Part shown: positions 44,086-52,138 of the stretch, piece by piece
How the letters are laid out: each line of letters starts with the position of its first letter
Numbering within the stretch: position 1 is the stretch's first letter
Assembly (NCBI RefSeq): GCF_044872765.1
Contig: NZ_CP085253.1
Location: forward strand, 1,488,001 to 1,552,000
DNA from: Micrococcus sp023147585
GTDB taxonomy: Bacteria > Actinomycetota > Actinomycetes > Actinomycetales > Micrococcaceae
Reading direction: 5' to 3'
DNA: 64,000 bases
The notes under the pieces: model-generated
Databases searched by the model: none
What the model was told of the DNA's origin: nothing
What the model saw: only the letters and a program-made list of their open reading frames with translations
Translations under genes and position numbers: made by a program

Positions 44086-45128
44086 CGGGTCTCCTCGGTG
44101 TCTCGTGCGGCGTGGGCGGCGGCCCAGCGCTCCAGCAGGTCGCGGTGCGGGCCCACGAAGTGCTCCTGCGTGTACTCCCCCTGCTCCCGGCCGAGGCGGG
44201 CCCGCTCCTCGCGGTCGTAGACGATCCGCGTCAGCGAGAAGTCGCCGTGGTCCAGGCGCGGCCGGTAGACCTCACCGGCCCCGGCGTTCGCGTTGTAGAT
44301 CTCCGGCCGGTAGATCCTCTGGAAGGTCTCCATGGTGGCGATCAGCCCGGCCAGGGAGAGGTTCGCGTGGTCGTTGAGCAGGTCGCCCCGCGAGTAGAAC
44401 GCCAGCGGCGCCACGGACCCGCACGGCAGGAAGCACCGGATCCCCAGGCCCATCCGACCGAAGTAGCGGTCCGTGCGGGAGGCTTCGTCCTGGCGGTACT
44501 CGACCCCGAGCACCGGATGCTCGTTCGTCAGCCGACGGTAGGTGCGGCTCGTGGACACGCTGATGCAGATCACGGGCGGCTGCGGGAACCGCTCCCGGTA
44601 CGCCTGCGAGTCGAGCAGGTGCCGGAACAGCCGCCCGTGGAGGTCGCCGAAGCCGTCAGGCTCCTCGGTCCCCGGCGATGTCGCCGCGTGCGCGGGCAGC
44701 ACCACGGAGAAGTCGTGGTCGCGGACGTAGGAGGAGAAGTTGTTCCCCACACTGCGGCCGAGCACGGCGCCCGTCGCGCGCTCGACCACCCGCACGTCGA
44801 GCATCTCCATGAGCGGGAAGTCGACGTCCGCGCCGTCGTCGGCGGTGAAGTGCACGTCGATCGAGACGATCTCGATCCGTGCCGCGTAGCGGTCCCGCTC
44901 CGGGTTGTCCCAGGGGGCGAGGTCGTTGAGGCGCCCGTCGATCATGGCCAGGGCGGCGCGCAGGTTCTCCCGCCGGTCCGCGCCGCGAGCGAGGTTCGCG
45001 AAGTTCGTGGTGGCGCGCGTGCTGGCGGCGGGCGTGTAGTCCTCGTCGAACGGCGTTGTGTGGATGCTGAACGTCAGGTCGTCCACGCGGGTGGGCACGG
45101 TGCTCGTGACAAGGGTGGCGTGGCTCAT
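44082..45128 (-). CDS. mesX: MesX (DUF1852), partner of the MesD methionine synthase
   Basis: A 348-residue DUF1852 protein: MSHATLVTSTVPTRVDDLTF, FDEDYTPAASTRATTNFANL, NEHPVLGVEYRQDE, GLGIRCFLPCGSVAPLAFYS. In other bacteria DUF1852 is required for MesD activity. ATG 45128 follows GGAGAGGACCCG. It overlaps metB by 4 nt upstream and mesD by 4 nt downstream, so stoichiometric production is likely. Biochemical role (possibly an oxygen-dependent methyl-donor step) is unknown. Confidence 0.9.
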   Translation of the reverse strand: MSHATLVTSTVPTRVDDLTFSIHTTPFDEDYTPAASTRATTNFANLARGADRRENLRAALAMIDGRLNDLAPWDNPERDRYAARIEIVSIDVHFTADDGADVDFPLMEMLDVRVVERATGAVLGRSVGNNFSSYVRDHDFSVVLPAHAATSPGTEEPDGFGDLHGRLFRHLLDSQAYRERFPQPPVICISVSTSRTYRRLTNEHPVLGVEYRQDEASRTDRYFGRMGLGIRCFLPCGSVAPLAFYSRGDLLNDHANLSLAGLIATMETFQRIYRPEIYNANAGAGEVYRPRLDHGDFSLTRIVYDREERARLGREQGEYTQEHFVGPHRDLLERWAAAHAARDTEETR

Positions 45129-46435
45129 CGGGTCCTCTCCGGGGTGCGGGCGCGGGTGGTGCGGTGGTGGGCGGGGGCGGGACGGGGCACCGCGGACGAC
45201 GACGGCGCCCCGCGGCCGGCGGCGACGCGTGCGGCGCACTCGAGGCCGGCCTCGAGGTCCGCCTGCAGGTCGGCCACGTCCTCGATGCCGACGGAGAGCC
45301 GGACCAGGTCCGTGGGGACGGCCAAGGGCGTGCCCCGCACGGAGGCGTGGGTCATCTCGGAGGAGTAGCAGAGCAGCGATTCGACCCCGCCGAGGCTGAC
45401 CGAGAGCGCGAACAGCTCGGTGGCCTCGGCGAACGCGCGGGCCGCGGCCTCTCCCCCGGCCAACCGGATGGAGACGATGCCGCCGAAGCCGTCCATCTGC
45501 CGCGCGGCGAGCTCGTGGCCCGGGTGGTCGGGCAGCCCGGGGTAGAAGACCTGGGCGACCTCGGGGCGGCCCTGCAGCCAGCCCGCGAGCGCGGCGGCGT
45601 TGGCGCCGTGCCGGTCCATGCGCAGGCCGAGCGTCTTGAGGCCGCGGGCGGCGAGGTAGGAGTCCTGCGGGCCGGCGACCGCACCGGCGGCGAACTGCTG
45701 GTAGGCCACCGCCTCGGCCAGCGCCCGGCCGCGGAACTCGCGGTCGGCCACCACCACGGCGCCGCCGAGCACGTCCGAGTGCCCGCCGATGTACTTGGTG
45801 GTGGAGTGCACCACGACGTCCGCGCCGAGGTCGAGGGGCCGCTGGAGGTAGGGCGAGGCGAACGTGTTGTCCACGACCAGCAGCGCGCCGGCGTCGTGGG
45901 CGATCTGCGCCCAGGCGGCCAGGTCCGCGATGCCGAGCAGCGGGTTGGACGGCGTCTCCACCCACAGCAGCGCGGTGCGGCCGGGGCGGACGGCCGCGGC
46001 GACCGCCGTCGGGTCGGTGATGTCCACGGGGGTGTTGGACACACCCCACGGCTCGAGGACGGTGGTGATGAGGCGGTGGGTGCCGCCGTAGCCGTCACCG
46101 CCCAGCACGATGTGGTCGCCGGGGCGCAGCACGGCCCGCAGGAGGGCGTCCTCGGCGGCGAGCCCGGAGGCGAACGCGAACGCCCGGTCGCCGTGCTCGA
46201 GGGCGGCGAGCTGGGTCTCGAAGCCGTTCCGGGTCGGGTTGGAGCCGCGGCTGTACTCGTGCCCGGCGCGCAGCACGTTGATGCCGTCCTGCACGAAGGT
46301 GCTGGTCTGGTAGATCGGCGGCACCACGGCGCCGGTCAGCGGGTCGGGCTCCTGCCCGGCGTGCACGGCGGTGGTGGTGAAGCCGCGGACGGCGGGACGG
46401 GAGACGGAGCGGGTGGTGTGGTGGACGGCGGTCAT
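45125..46435 (-). CDS. metB: cystathionine gamma-synthase/lyase family PLP enzyme
   Basis: A 436-residue Cys/Met-metabolism PLP enzyme. PIYQTSTFVQDG at the N-terminus, EYSRGSNPTRNGFE (active-site Tyr/Arg), and the PLP-binding Lys in VVHSTTKYIGGHSD (about residue 220). The C-terminal 35 residues are a disordered Ala/Pro/Arg tail. Whether it acts as gamma-synthase or lyase cannot be settled from sequence. It lies between metY and mesX in the operon (1-nt gap before, 4-nt overlap after), so it probably feeds homocysteine formation. Confidence 0.88.
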   Translation of the reverse strand: MTAVHHTTRSVSRPAVRGFTTTAVHAGQEPDPLTGAVVPPIYQTSTFVQDGINVLRAGHEYSRGSNPTRNGFETQLAALEHGDRAFAFASGLAAEDALLRAVLRPGDHIVLGGDGYGGTHRLITTVLEPWGVSNTPVDITDPTAVAAAVRPGRTALLWVETPSNPLLGIADLAAWAQIAHDAGALLVVDNTFASPYLQRPLDLGADVVVHSTTKYIGGHSDVLGGAVVVADREFRGRALAEAVAYQQFAAGAVAGPQDSYLAARGLKTLGLRMDRHGANAAALAGWLQGRPEVAQVFYPGLPDHPGHELAARQMDGFGGIVSIRLAGGEAAARAFAEATELFALSVSLGGVESLLCYSSEMTHASVRGTPLAVPTDLVRLSVGIEDVADLQADLEAGLECAARVAAGRGAPSSSAVPRPAPAHHRTTRARTPERTR

Positions 46436-46436
46436 C

Positions 46437-47786
46437 TCAGCGCACCTCCTGGGTGACGGCGGCGGTCTCGGGGACGGCGGGCGTGGCGGCGGGGACGGCC
46501 GGCACGGCGGCGGTCACCACGGCCAGGGCACGGTCCAGGTCCGCGATCAGGTCGTCGGGACACTCCAGCCCGATGGAGAGCCGGACGGTGGTCTCGGCGA
46601 TCCCGGCGGCCTCGCGCTGCTGCCGCGTCAGGCGACAGTGCGTCATGGTCGCCGGGTGGGAGACGAGGGACCGGGCGTCGCCGACGTTGACCACGAGCTG
46701 GAACAGCTCGAGCGCGTCGAGGAACGGGGCCACGGCCTCGCGGCCGCAGGCCAGGTCGAAGGAGAACACCGAGCCGACGCCGTCCGGGAAGTCGCGGGCG
46801 GCCAGCGCCGCGCTGGGATGCCCGGCCACGCCGGGGTGGTGCACCCGCGCGACGGCGGGGTGCCCGGCCAGGTGTTCGGCCACGGCCAGGGCGGTGGCGG
46901 TGTGGCGGGCCACGCGCAGGTCGAGGGTCTCGAGCCCCTGGATGAACTGCGCCGCGCTCGCGGGGGCGAGGGTGGGGCCGAGGTCGTGCAGGAACTTGCT
47001 GCGGGCCAGCGTCAGGTAGGCGCCGCGGCCGTGCCGCTCGACCAGCGTCTGCCCGCCGTAGCGGGCCTTGGGCCGGGCCAGCTGCGGCCACCGGTCGGGC
47101 GCCGCGCCGTAGTCGAACGTGCCGCCGTCCACGATCGCGCCGCCGAGCACCGCGCCGTGCCCGCCGAGGAACTTGGTGGCCGAGTGCACGACGACGTCGG
47201 CGCCGTGCTCCAGCGGCCGGTAGAGGGCCGGCGTCGCGAGGGTGCTGTCCACCACCACGGGCACCCCTGCCGCGTGGGCGAGGTCCGCGAGCGCGGGCAG
47301 GTCCGGGAGGGTGGCGAGCGGGTTGGTGATGGCCTCGAGGAAGAACGCGCGGGTGTCGGGCCGGACCGCGGCCGCCCACGCGGGCGGGTCCGCCGGGTCC
47401 GCGAAGGTGACCTCGATGCCGAAGTCCGCGAACGTGTCCGTCAGCAGGTCGACGGTGCCCCCGTACAGCTGGCTGGAGGCGACCAGGTGCTTGCCGCCCT
47501 GCAGCAGCGCCAGCAGGGACAGCGCGACGGCGGCCTGGCCGGTGGCCGTGGCGATCGCGCCGATGCCGCCCTCCAGTGCGGCGAGGCGGTTCTCGAACAC
47601 CGCGACGGTCGGGTTGCCCGTGCGGCTGTAGGTGAAGCCGGGGGTCTCGAGCCGGAACATCGATGCCGCCGTGGCGTGGTCCGGGAAGCGGAACGCCGTG
47701 GTCTGGTGGATGGGCGGGACGACCGGCCGGTGGGGTGCGGCGGGCTCGTAGCCGGCGTGGACTTGTTGCGTGGCGTGACGGGGCAT
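46437..47786 (-). CDS. metY: O-acetylhomoserine sulfhydrylase (MetY-type)
   Basis: A 449-residue PLP enzyme converting O-acetylhomoserine and sulfide to homocysteine. VHAGYEPAAPHRPVVPPIHQ, TYSRTGNPTVAVFE, and the PLP Lys in VVHSATKFLGGHGAVLGG (about residue 208). The large insert QLARPKARYGGQTLVERHG is typical of MetY rather than MetB. ATG 47786 follows GGAGGAG. First gene of the operon, directly behind the SAM riboswitch, so expression falls when SAM is plentiful. Confidence 0.9.
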   Translation of the reverse strand: MPRHATQQVHAGYEPAAPHRPVVPPIHQTTAFRFPDHATAASMFRLETPGFTYSRTGNPTVAVFENRLAALEGGIGAIATATGQAAVALSLLALLQGGKHLVASSQLYGGTVDLLTDTFADFGIEVTFADPADPPAWAAAVRPDTRAFFLEAITNPLATLPDLPALADLAHAAGVPVVVDSTLATPALYRPLEHGADVVVHSATKFLGGHGAVLGGAIVDGGTFDYGAAPDRWPQLARPKARYGGQTLVERHGRGAYLTLARSKFLHDLGPTLAPASAAQFIQGLETLDLRVARHTATALAVAEHLAGHPAVARVHHPGVAGHPSAALAARDFPDGVGSVFSFDLACGREAVAPFLDALELFQLVVNVGDARSLVSHPATMTHCRLTRQQREAAGIAETTVRLSIGLECPDDLIADLDRALAVVTAAVPAVPAATPAVPETAAVTQEVR

Positions 47787-47796
47787 CTGCTCTCCT

Positions 47797-47902
47797 CCAT
47801 CGGTCCTGGCGGTAGCACCGGGCCTGCCGTTCCCGGGGTCCGGGGCGGCGGGCGGGTTGCTGCGGCGTCGTCGAGCCAGATCTCTCGGCCGCTCTGGATG
47901 GG
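47797..47902 (-). promoter_or_regulatory. SAM riboswitch (S-box type)
   Basis: On the minus strand the leader has CATCCAGAGCGGCCGAGAGA, then TCTGGCTCGACGACGCCGCAG with CAACC, and after a variable arm CGGTGCTACCGCCAG and ACCGATGG. These match the S-box core order (P1, kink-turn, GCAACC, GGUGCUA). P1 pairs CCATC with GATGG. The metY ribosome-binding GGAGGAG abuts the 3' P1 strand, so control is probably translational. Confidence 0.85.
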
Positions 47903-48079
47903 TGGTGAGCCCATCCCACGCGGCGGGCCGCCGCGAGTCCAGCGGACGGCCGGCTCGCGCGTCATATGAGCCGCCACCGCGCCATCCGGGACCGGCCGGA
48001 GCCTCTCCGGGGCGCGGCGGGCCGGGGCAGACCCGTGTGACGGACTGGCGTGGAGGGGCGGTGTGTCACACTCCCGGGC

Positions 48080-48808
48080 ATGACACAGAGCACACCGGGC
48101 GGACCGGCCACGGACCTGCCCGACTTCCGGCCCTCGGGCAACCAGGGCGTGGACCCGGCGCTGTACGAGATCGAGAACGCGGCCATGGACCGTGAGGGCG
48201 CCCTCTGGGCGGCGCTGCAGGAGGCGGCGCCTTGGGCCGGGCGGACGCTGCTCGACCTCGGTGCGGGCACCGGCTTCTGGCTGCCCCGCTACGCCGACGC
48301 GGCCGAGACGATCGCCGTCGAGCCGGACGCGCGCCTGCTGGGGGCCGCCCGCGCCCGCCCCGGCGGGGCTCGCGTGCTGTACGGCTCGACCGAGCGGATC
48401 CCGCTGCCGGAGGCGAGCGTCGACGTCGTGCACGCCCGGTTCGCGTACTTCTTCCCGCACCCGCGCTGGGACGTCCGACCCGGCCTGGACGAGGTCACCC
48501 GGGTGCTGCGGCCCGGCGGCGCGCTCGTGGTGATCGACAACGACACCGAGCGCGGCCAGTTCGCCGAGCTGCTGCGGGCGAGCACGAACGCCGCGGCGCA
48601 GGGCGAGGACACGTACGCGCGCGAGTGGTGGGCCGGCGTCGGGGCCGAGACCCGTGAGGTCATGAGCTCGTGGACCTTCGACTCCCGCGCCGACCTCGAG
48701 GCCGTCCTGCGGCTGGAGTTTGAGCGAGGGGTCGCCGACGCGTGGCTCGCCGAGCACCCCGCAGCGACGTCACTGAGCTACGGCTACCTGCTCCACGTGT
48801 GGCGGTGA
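48080..48808 (+). CDS. class I SAM-dependent methyltransferase
   Basis: A 242-residue methyltransferase_11-type protein: TLLDLGAGTGFWLPRYADAA (motif I, about residue 55), AVEPDARLL, VDVVHARFAYFF (motif IV region) and VLRPGGALVVIDND. Substrate unknown. CACACT lies 7 nt before ATG 48080, a weak leaderless-type signal. It is divergent from the met operon, about 180 nt beyond the riboswitch. Confidence 0.85.
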   Translation: MTQSTPGGPATDLPDFRPSGNQGVDPALYEIENAAMDREGALWAALQEAAPWAGRTLLDLGAGTGFWLPRYADAAETIAVEPDARLLGAARARPGGARVLYGSTERIPLPEASVDVVHARFAYFFPHPRWDVRPGLDEVTRVLRPGGALVVIDNDTERGQFAELLRASTNAAAQGEDTYAREWWAGVGAETREVMSSWTFDSRADLEAVLRLEFERGVADAWLAEHPAATSLSYGYLLHVWR

Positions 48809-48996
48809 GCACGAACCCGCGTCGTCAGACGCCTACCCCCCGCGGCCCTGACACTGGGACGCCCCCGCCGCCGGAAGGACGGGCGCGGTGGCTGGCCGCC
48901 GTCGGGCCGGCCGCGCGGTGGGTGGATGCGGGGCGCGACGACGTCGACTGAGGCCGAGACGCTGACGCGGACACCGAGGTCGCTTAATGTGTGGCC

Positions 48997-49410
48997 ATGG
49001 TCAGCCTCCCCGTGCTCCAGCAGCCGGTGATCGACGCCGTCGACATCCGTTCCGTCGCGGAGTTCTACCGCGAGCTCCTCGGCCTCCACTACCGCGCGGG
49101 CGACGAGCTCGCGGACGGCCGCGAGCCGGACAGCGCGGACTGGCTCGTGCTGCTGGACGACGACGGCCGCCGCGTCCTGACATTCCAGCGCACCGAGGAA
49201 CTGAAGCCCAGCACGTGGCCGTCACCCGAGGTGCCGATGCAGCTGCACCTGGATTTCACCGTGCCGGACCGAGATTCCCTCGACGCGGCCCACGACCACG
49301 CCCTGCGCCTGGGCGGACGCCTCGTCCTGGACCGCTCCGACGACGAGGACGAGCCCCTGTACGTGTTCGCGGACCCGGCCGGCCACCCCTTCTGCGTCTT
49401 CGTGGGGTGA
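48997..49410 (+). CDS. VOC family protein (glyoxalase/bleomycin-resistance fold)
   Basis: A 137-residue protein with the paired beta-alpha-beta-beta-beta modules of the VOC superfamily: VIDAVDIRSVAEFYRELLGL at the N-terminus and LHLDFTVPDRDSLDAAHDHA in the middle, ending VFADPAGHPFCVFVG. The His and Glu metal-ligand positions are partly kept. Function not predictable. TAATGT (48985-48990) ends 6 nt before ATG 48997. Confidence 0.85.
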   Translation: MVSLPVLQQPVIDAVDIRSVAEFYRELLGLHYRAGDELADGREPDSADWLVLLDDDGRRVLTFQRTEELKPSTWPSPEVPMQLHLDFTVPDRDSLDAAHDHALRLGGRLVLDRSDDEDEPLYVFADPAGHPFCVFVG

Positions 49411-49515
49411 GCGCGGCAGACCACGGCGACGGCACCGTGGTGACCGCGGCGGGGGTGGTTTCACGCACATATCGAAGACAAGAAGCCGGTTCAGTGCCGT
49501 CGGTAAGGTTGTCGG

Positions 49516-50028
49516 GTGATCCCGCAACCCACCGATCGACTCACGTTCCGGTGCATGACCGACGCTGACCTCGACGACATGTGCCGGCTCCTCGGAGACG
49601 CGGAGGTCATGCGCTACTACCCGCGAGCCAAGTCGCGCAACGAGGTGCAGCGGTGGATCACCTGGTCGAAGGACAACTACGCCAAGCATGGGTTCGGCCT
49701 GTGGGTCATCGAACACCGGGCCACCGGCGACTTCATCGGTGACTGCGGCCTGACCTGGCAGAACGTCGACGGCCAAGAGGTCCTCGAGGTCGGCTACCAC
49801 GTCCTGCCCGAACACCAGGGACAGGGACTGGCAACCGAGGGGGCCTCTGCCTGCCTGCGATACGGGTTCGAGACACTCGACGCAACGATGGTCACCGCGA
49901 TCATCAACCCCGACAACATGGCTTCCCGTCGCGTGGCCGAACGAATCGGCATGACCGTGTGGAAGAGCACGCATGACCCCAGTGGAGCGCCGATCGTGGT
50001 CTACAGTAGCCGCGGCCACGAGGCATGA
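49516..50028 (+). CDS. GNAT N-acetyltransferase (RimJ/RimL-like)
   Basis: A 170-residue acetyltransferase_3-type protein: RLTFRCMTDADLDDMCRLLG, GYHVLPEHQGQGLATEGASA (acetyl-CoA loop, about residues 95-115) and AIINPDNMASRRVAERIGM. GTG 49516 has TAAGGT (49504-49509) 6 nt upstream and no ribosome-binding site. Not closely related to the duplicated pair. Substrate unknown. Confidence 0.87.
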   Translation: MIPQPTDRLTFRCMTDADLDDMCRLLGDAEVMRYYPRAKSRNEVQRWITWSKDNYAKHGFGLWVIEHRATGDFIGDCGLTWQNVDGQEVLEVGYHVLPEHQGQGLATEGASACLRYGFETLDATMVTAIINPDNMASRRVAERIGMTVWKSTHDPSGAPIVVYSSRGHEA

Positions 50029-50239
50029 CGCACTGAACTGCCGCAATGGGTGCCTGCCCGTTGAGAAGACACGCCCTGCGCCCAGCCGGCCAGGCGCTTC
50101 TGCGTCTTCGTGGCGTGGGCGGCCGGGCCACGGCACGGCTCAGCGGTGACGGCGCTGGCTCAGCCCTCGAGTCGCTGGTCGAACTCCTCGTGGTCCAGCT
50201 GGCGGTGCATGCGGTCATCTTCAAGATACGGTGCCGTCC

Positions 50240-50452
50240 ATGCATCCGGACCCGGCCGAGGCCATGCTGCGCGTCGCCCGGGCGCGCCCCAGCGGGGGCC
50301 GCGTCGAGTGGCGGCGGGGCACCGCGGAGCTGATCGAGCCGGCGTCGGCGGACCTGGCGGTGGGCCGCGTCTGGAGCGACTGGCACGGCCGCCCATTCGA
50401 CGCGGCGGAGCACCCGTTGATGATCATCGGGGCCTGTCCACAGGGGGCCTGA
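50240..50452 (+). pseudogene. methyltransferase remnant with internal deletion
   Basis: A 70-residue frame. MHPDPAEAMLRVARARPSGG and VEWRRGTAELIEPASADLAV match the middle of the methyltransferase at 58944 (DPAEAMLAAARARPGGDGVEW), and the end (SDWHGRPFDAAEHPLMIIGA) matches that protein's last residues. Everything before motif I and about 130 residues in between are absent. TACGGT (50227-50232) still lies 7 nt upstream. It adjoins a paralogue of the membrane gene that neighbours the intact methyltransferase. Confidence 0.8.
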
Positions 50453-50508
50453 CCCGTCCACCCGTCATGGCAGGATGACGCATGCCAGACGTGATGTGAC
50501 GGGGAACC

Positions 50509-51114
50509 ATGACGGACACGACCACGGCCCGCCCCATGCGGCCGACCCACCACGACGACGACCCGCCCGTCCGCGGGACCGGCCACCTCCGGCACCCGGT
50601 GGTGTCGGGCGGGCTGATCGGGGTGGTCGGCGGCGGCGCCTTCCTGTTCGGCTGGATCGCGGGGCTGCCGGCAGAGCACCAGGGCACGCTGCGGGGCGTC
50701 GCCATCTCGCTCATCAGCTTCACCCTGGTGGTGGTGCTGCTGCGCCGGCGGATGTTGCCCACCGTGCCGACGCCCGCCCGCGGCGCGCTGCGCGTCTACG
50801 GGATCGCCGTCGTCGCGATGCTGGCGCTCCTCCCCGTGACGCACGTGGTGGCACTCGCGCTCGACGCACCGACGGCGCAGATCGCCCTGGTGGCCGCCGT
50901 GGTGGGCGGCCACTTCCTCCCATTCGCCCGGGCATTCCAGGCCCCGGTGTTCTGGTGGATCGGCGGGGCGATGGCCATGCTGGGGCTCACCGGTGCCGTA
51001 CTCGCGGCTCTCGGCGATCCCGTGGCCGGGCCCGCGGGGGCGGCCGCAGCGGGAACTGCGATGCTCGTGATCGTCGCGGCACAGGGGCTGCTGGCGTCCC
51101 CTCGGCAGGACTGA
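50509..51114 (+). CDS. multi-pass membrane protein (paralogue of 58330)
   Basis: A 201-residue protein with six likely helices after a hydrophilic 30-residue start. It shares HPVVSGGLIGVVGGGAFL, DAPTAQIALVAAVVGGHFLP and FARAFQAPVFWWIGGAMAML with the gene at 58330, about half of the residues overall by eye. Not a family I can name. It is followed 10 nt later by a DUF805 gene, so the two are probably co-transcribed. Confidence 0.7.
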   Translation: MTDTTTARPMRPTHHDDDPPVRGTGHLRHPVVSGGLIGVVGGGAFLFGWIAGLPAEHQGTLRGVAISLISFTLVVVLLRRRMLPTVPTPARGALRVYGIAVVAMLALLPVTHVVALALDAPTAQIALVAAVVGGHFLPFARAFQAPVFWWIGGAMAMLGLTGAVLAALGDPVAGPAGAAAAGTAMLVIVAAQGLLASPRQD

Positions 51115-51124
51115 GGGCCGGACC

Positions 51125-51538
51125 ATGAACATGCTTCAGGCCATCCGCCGCTACTACGCCGGCTACGCGCAGTTCAGCGGGCGCGCCTCCCGCGCCGACT
51201 TCTGGCTCGCGGCGCTCTACGTGTGGCTCCTGCAGGCCGTCGTTCACTTCGTGTCCACCGTCCTGGACGTGTTCCTCCTCGGCTCCCCGGACCTGTCCCT
51301 CCGCGACGCGGCCGTCCTCCTGGTGGGGATCACGCACGCACTCCCCTCGCTCGCCCTGCTCGCCCGGCCCCTCCACGACGCCGGCTTCAGCCGCGCGTGG
51401 CTGTTCCTCGGGCTGGTGCCGTTCGTCGGCCCGCTCACACTCCTCGTGTTCGCGCTCCAGCCGTCCACCCCGCGCCTCGGACACCCCGCCGCTGCGTCGG
51501 ACCCGGTTCCGGCGGGGGCCACGGCCGCGCGGCGCTGA
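51125..51538 (+). CDS. DUF805 family membrane protein
   Basis: A 137-residue membrane protein: YYAGYAQFSGRASRADFWLA is the DUF805 N-terminal signature (residues 9-28), and LARPLHDAGFSRAWLFLGLV the C-terminal one. About four helices. Function unknown, although relatives occur next to stress and transport genes. A second DUF805 gene is at 62736. Confidence 0.88.
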   Translation: MNMLQAIRRYYAGYAQFSGRASRADFWLAALYVWLLQAVVHFVSTVLDVFLLGSPDLSLRDAAVLLVGITHALPSLALLARPLHDAGFSRAWLFLGLVPFVGPLTLLVFALQPSTPRLGHPAAASDPVPAGATAARR

Positions 51539-51562
51539 CCCCCGCAGCCGTGTCCGGCCCGA

Positions 51563-52138
51563 TCAGTGATCGTGGTCGGCGTGCTCGTCATGGCCGGACT
51601 CGGCGTCAGCGGCCTCCTCGGGCTTCACGGACTCCGGCTGGCCGGTGACCACGGCCATCTCGACCGGGGAGAACTCCAGGTCCTTTTCCAGGACGGTCTC
51701 ACCGGTCTCCAGGTCGACGGCCACGAGCTCTTGGGCCTCCGCGTCGCTGACGTAGGCGGTGTTCCCGGCCACCTTCAGGATCGGGCCGGGCTCCTGCCAC
51801 TCGTCCTTCTCCTTCCACGGCTCGATCACCGGGTACTCGGCGGTGACCTCACCGGTCTCCTCGTCGATCACGTTGACCTCGCCGTCGTAGGTCAGCACGA
51901 CCGCGGAGCCGTCCTCAGCGCGGCCGAGCGAGCGGAACCAGTAGGACGAGCCGAGGTCCACGGTGGTGAGCTCATCGGTGCGGGTGTCGATGAGGGCGAT
52001 CTCCGTGGGCCGCTCGACGGCTTCCTTCGGCTCCTCCTCGACCTTGTGATCACCCAGGACGATGGGTGAGTCATGCAACCCGAACAGGTTCCCGGAGCGC
52101 TGGTACTCGGTCTCGGAACGAAACCCAGGGCGCTTCAC
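51563..52138 (-). pseudogene. zinc metallochaperone AztD-like, 5'-truncated remnant
   Basis: About 175 residues of a beta-propeller end: LGDHKVEEEPKEAVERPTE, YWFRSLGRAEDGSAVVLTYD, LVAVDLETGETVLEKDLEF and a C-terminal His/Asp-rich metal tail (GHDEHADHDH). Full AztD-like proteins are about 400 residues with a signal peptide; here the N-terminal half is gone and no start or ribosome-binding site is seen. It runs head-on into the 5' end of the next gene, overlapping 52066-52138. Probable deletion scar, no function. Confidence 0.7.

Noticed and set aside
44082..46049. Longer mesX frame starting inside metB
   Set aside because: The upstream part is a shadow of metB; ATG 45128 has a strong ribosome-binding site and gives the full DUF1852 length.
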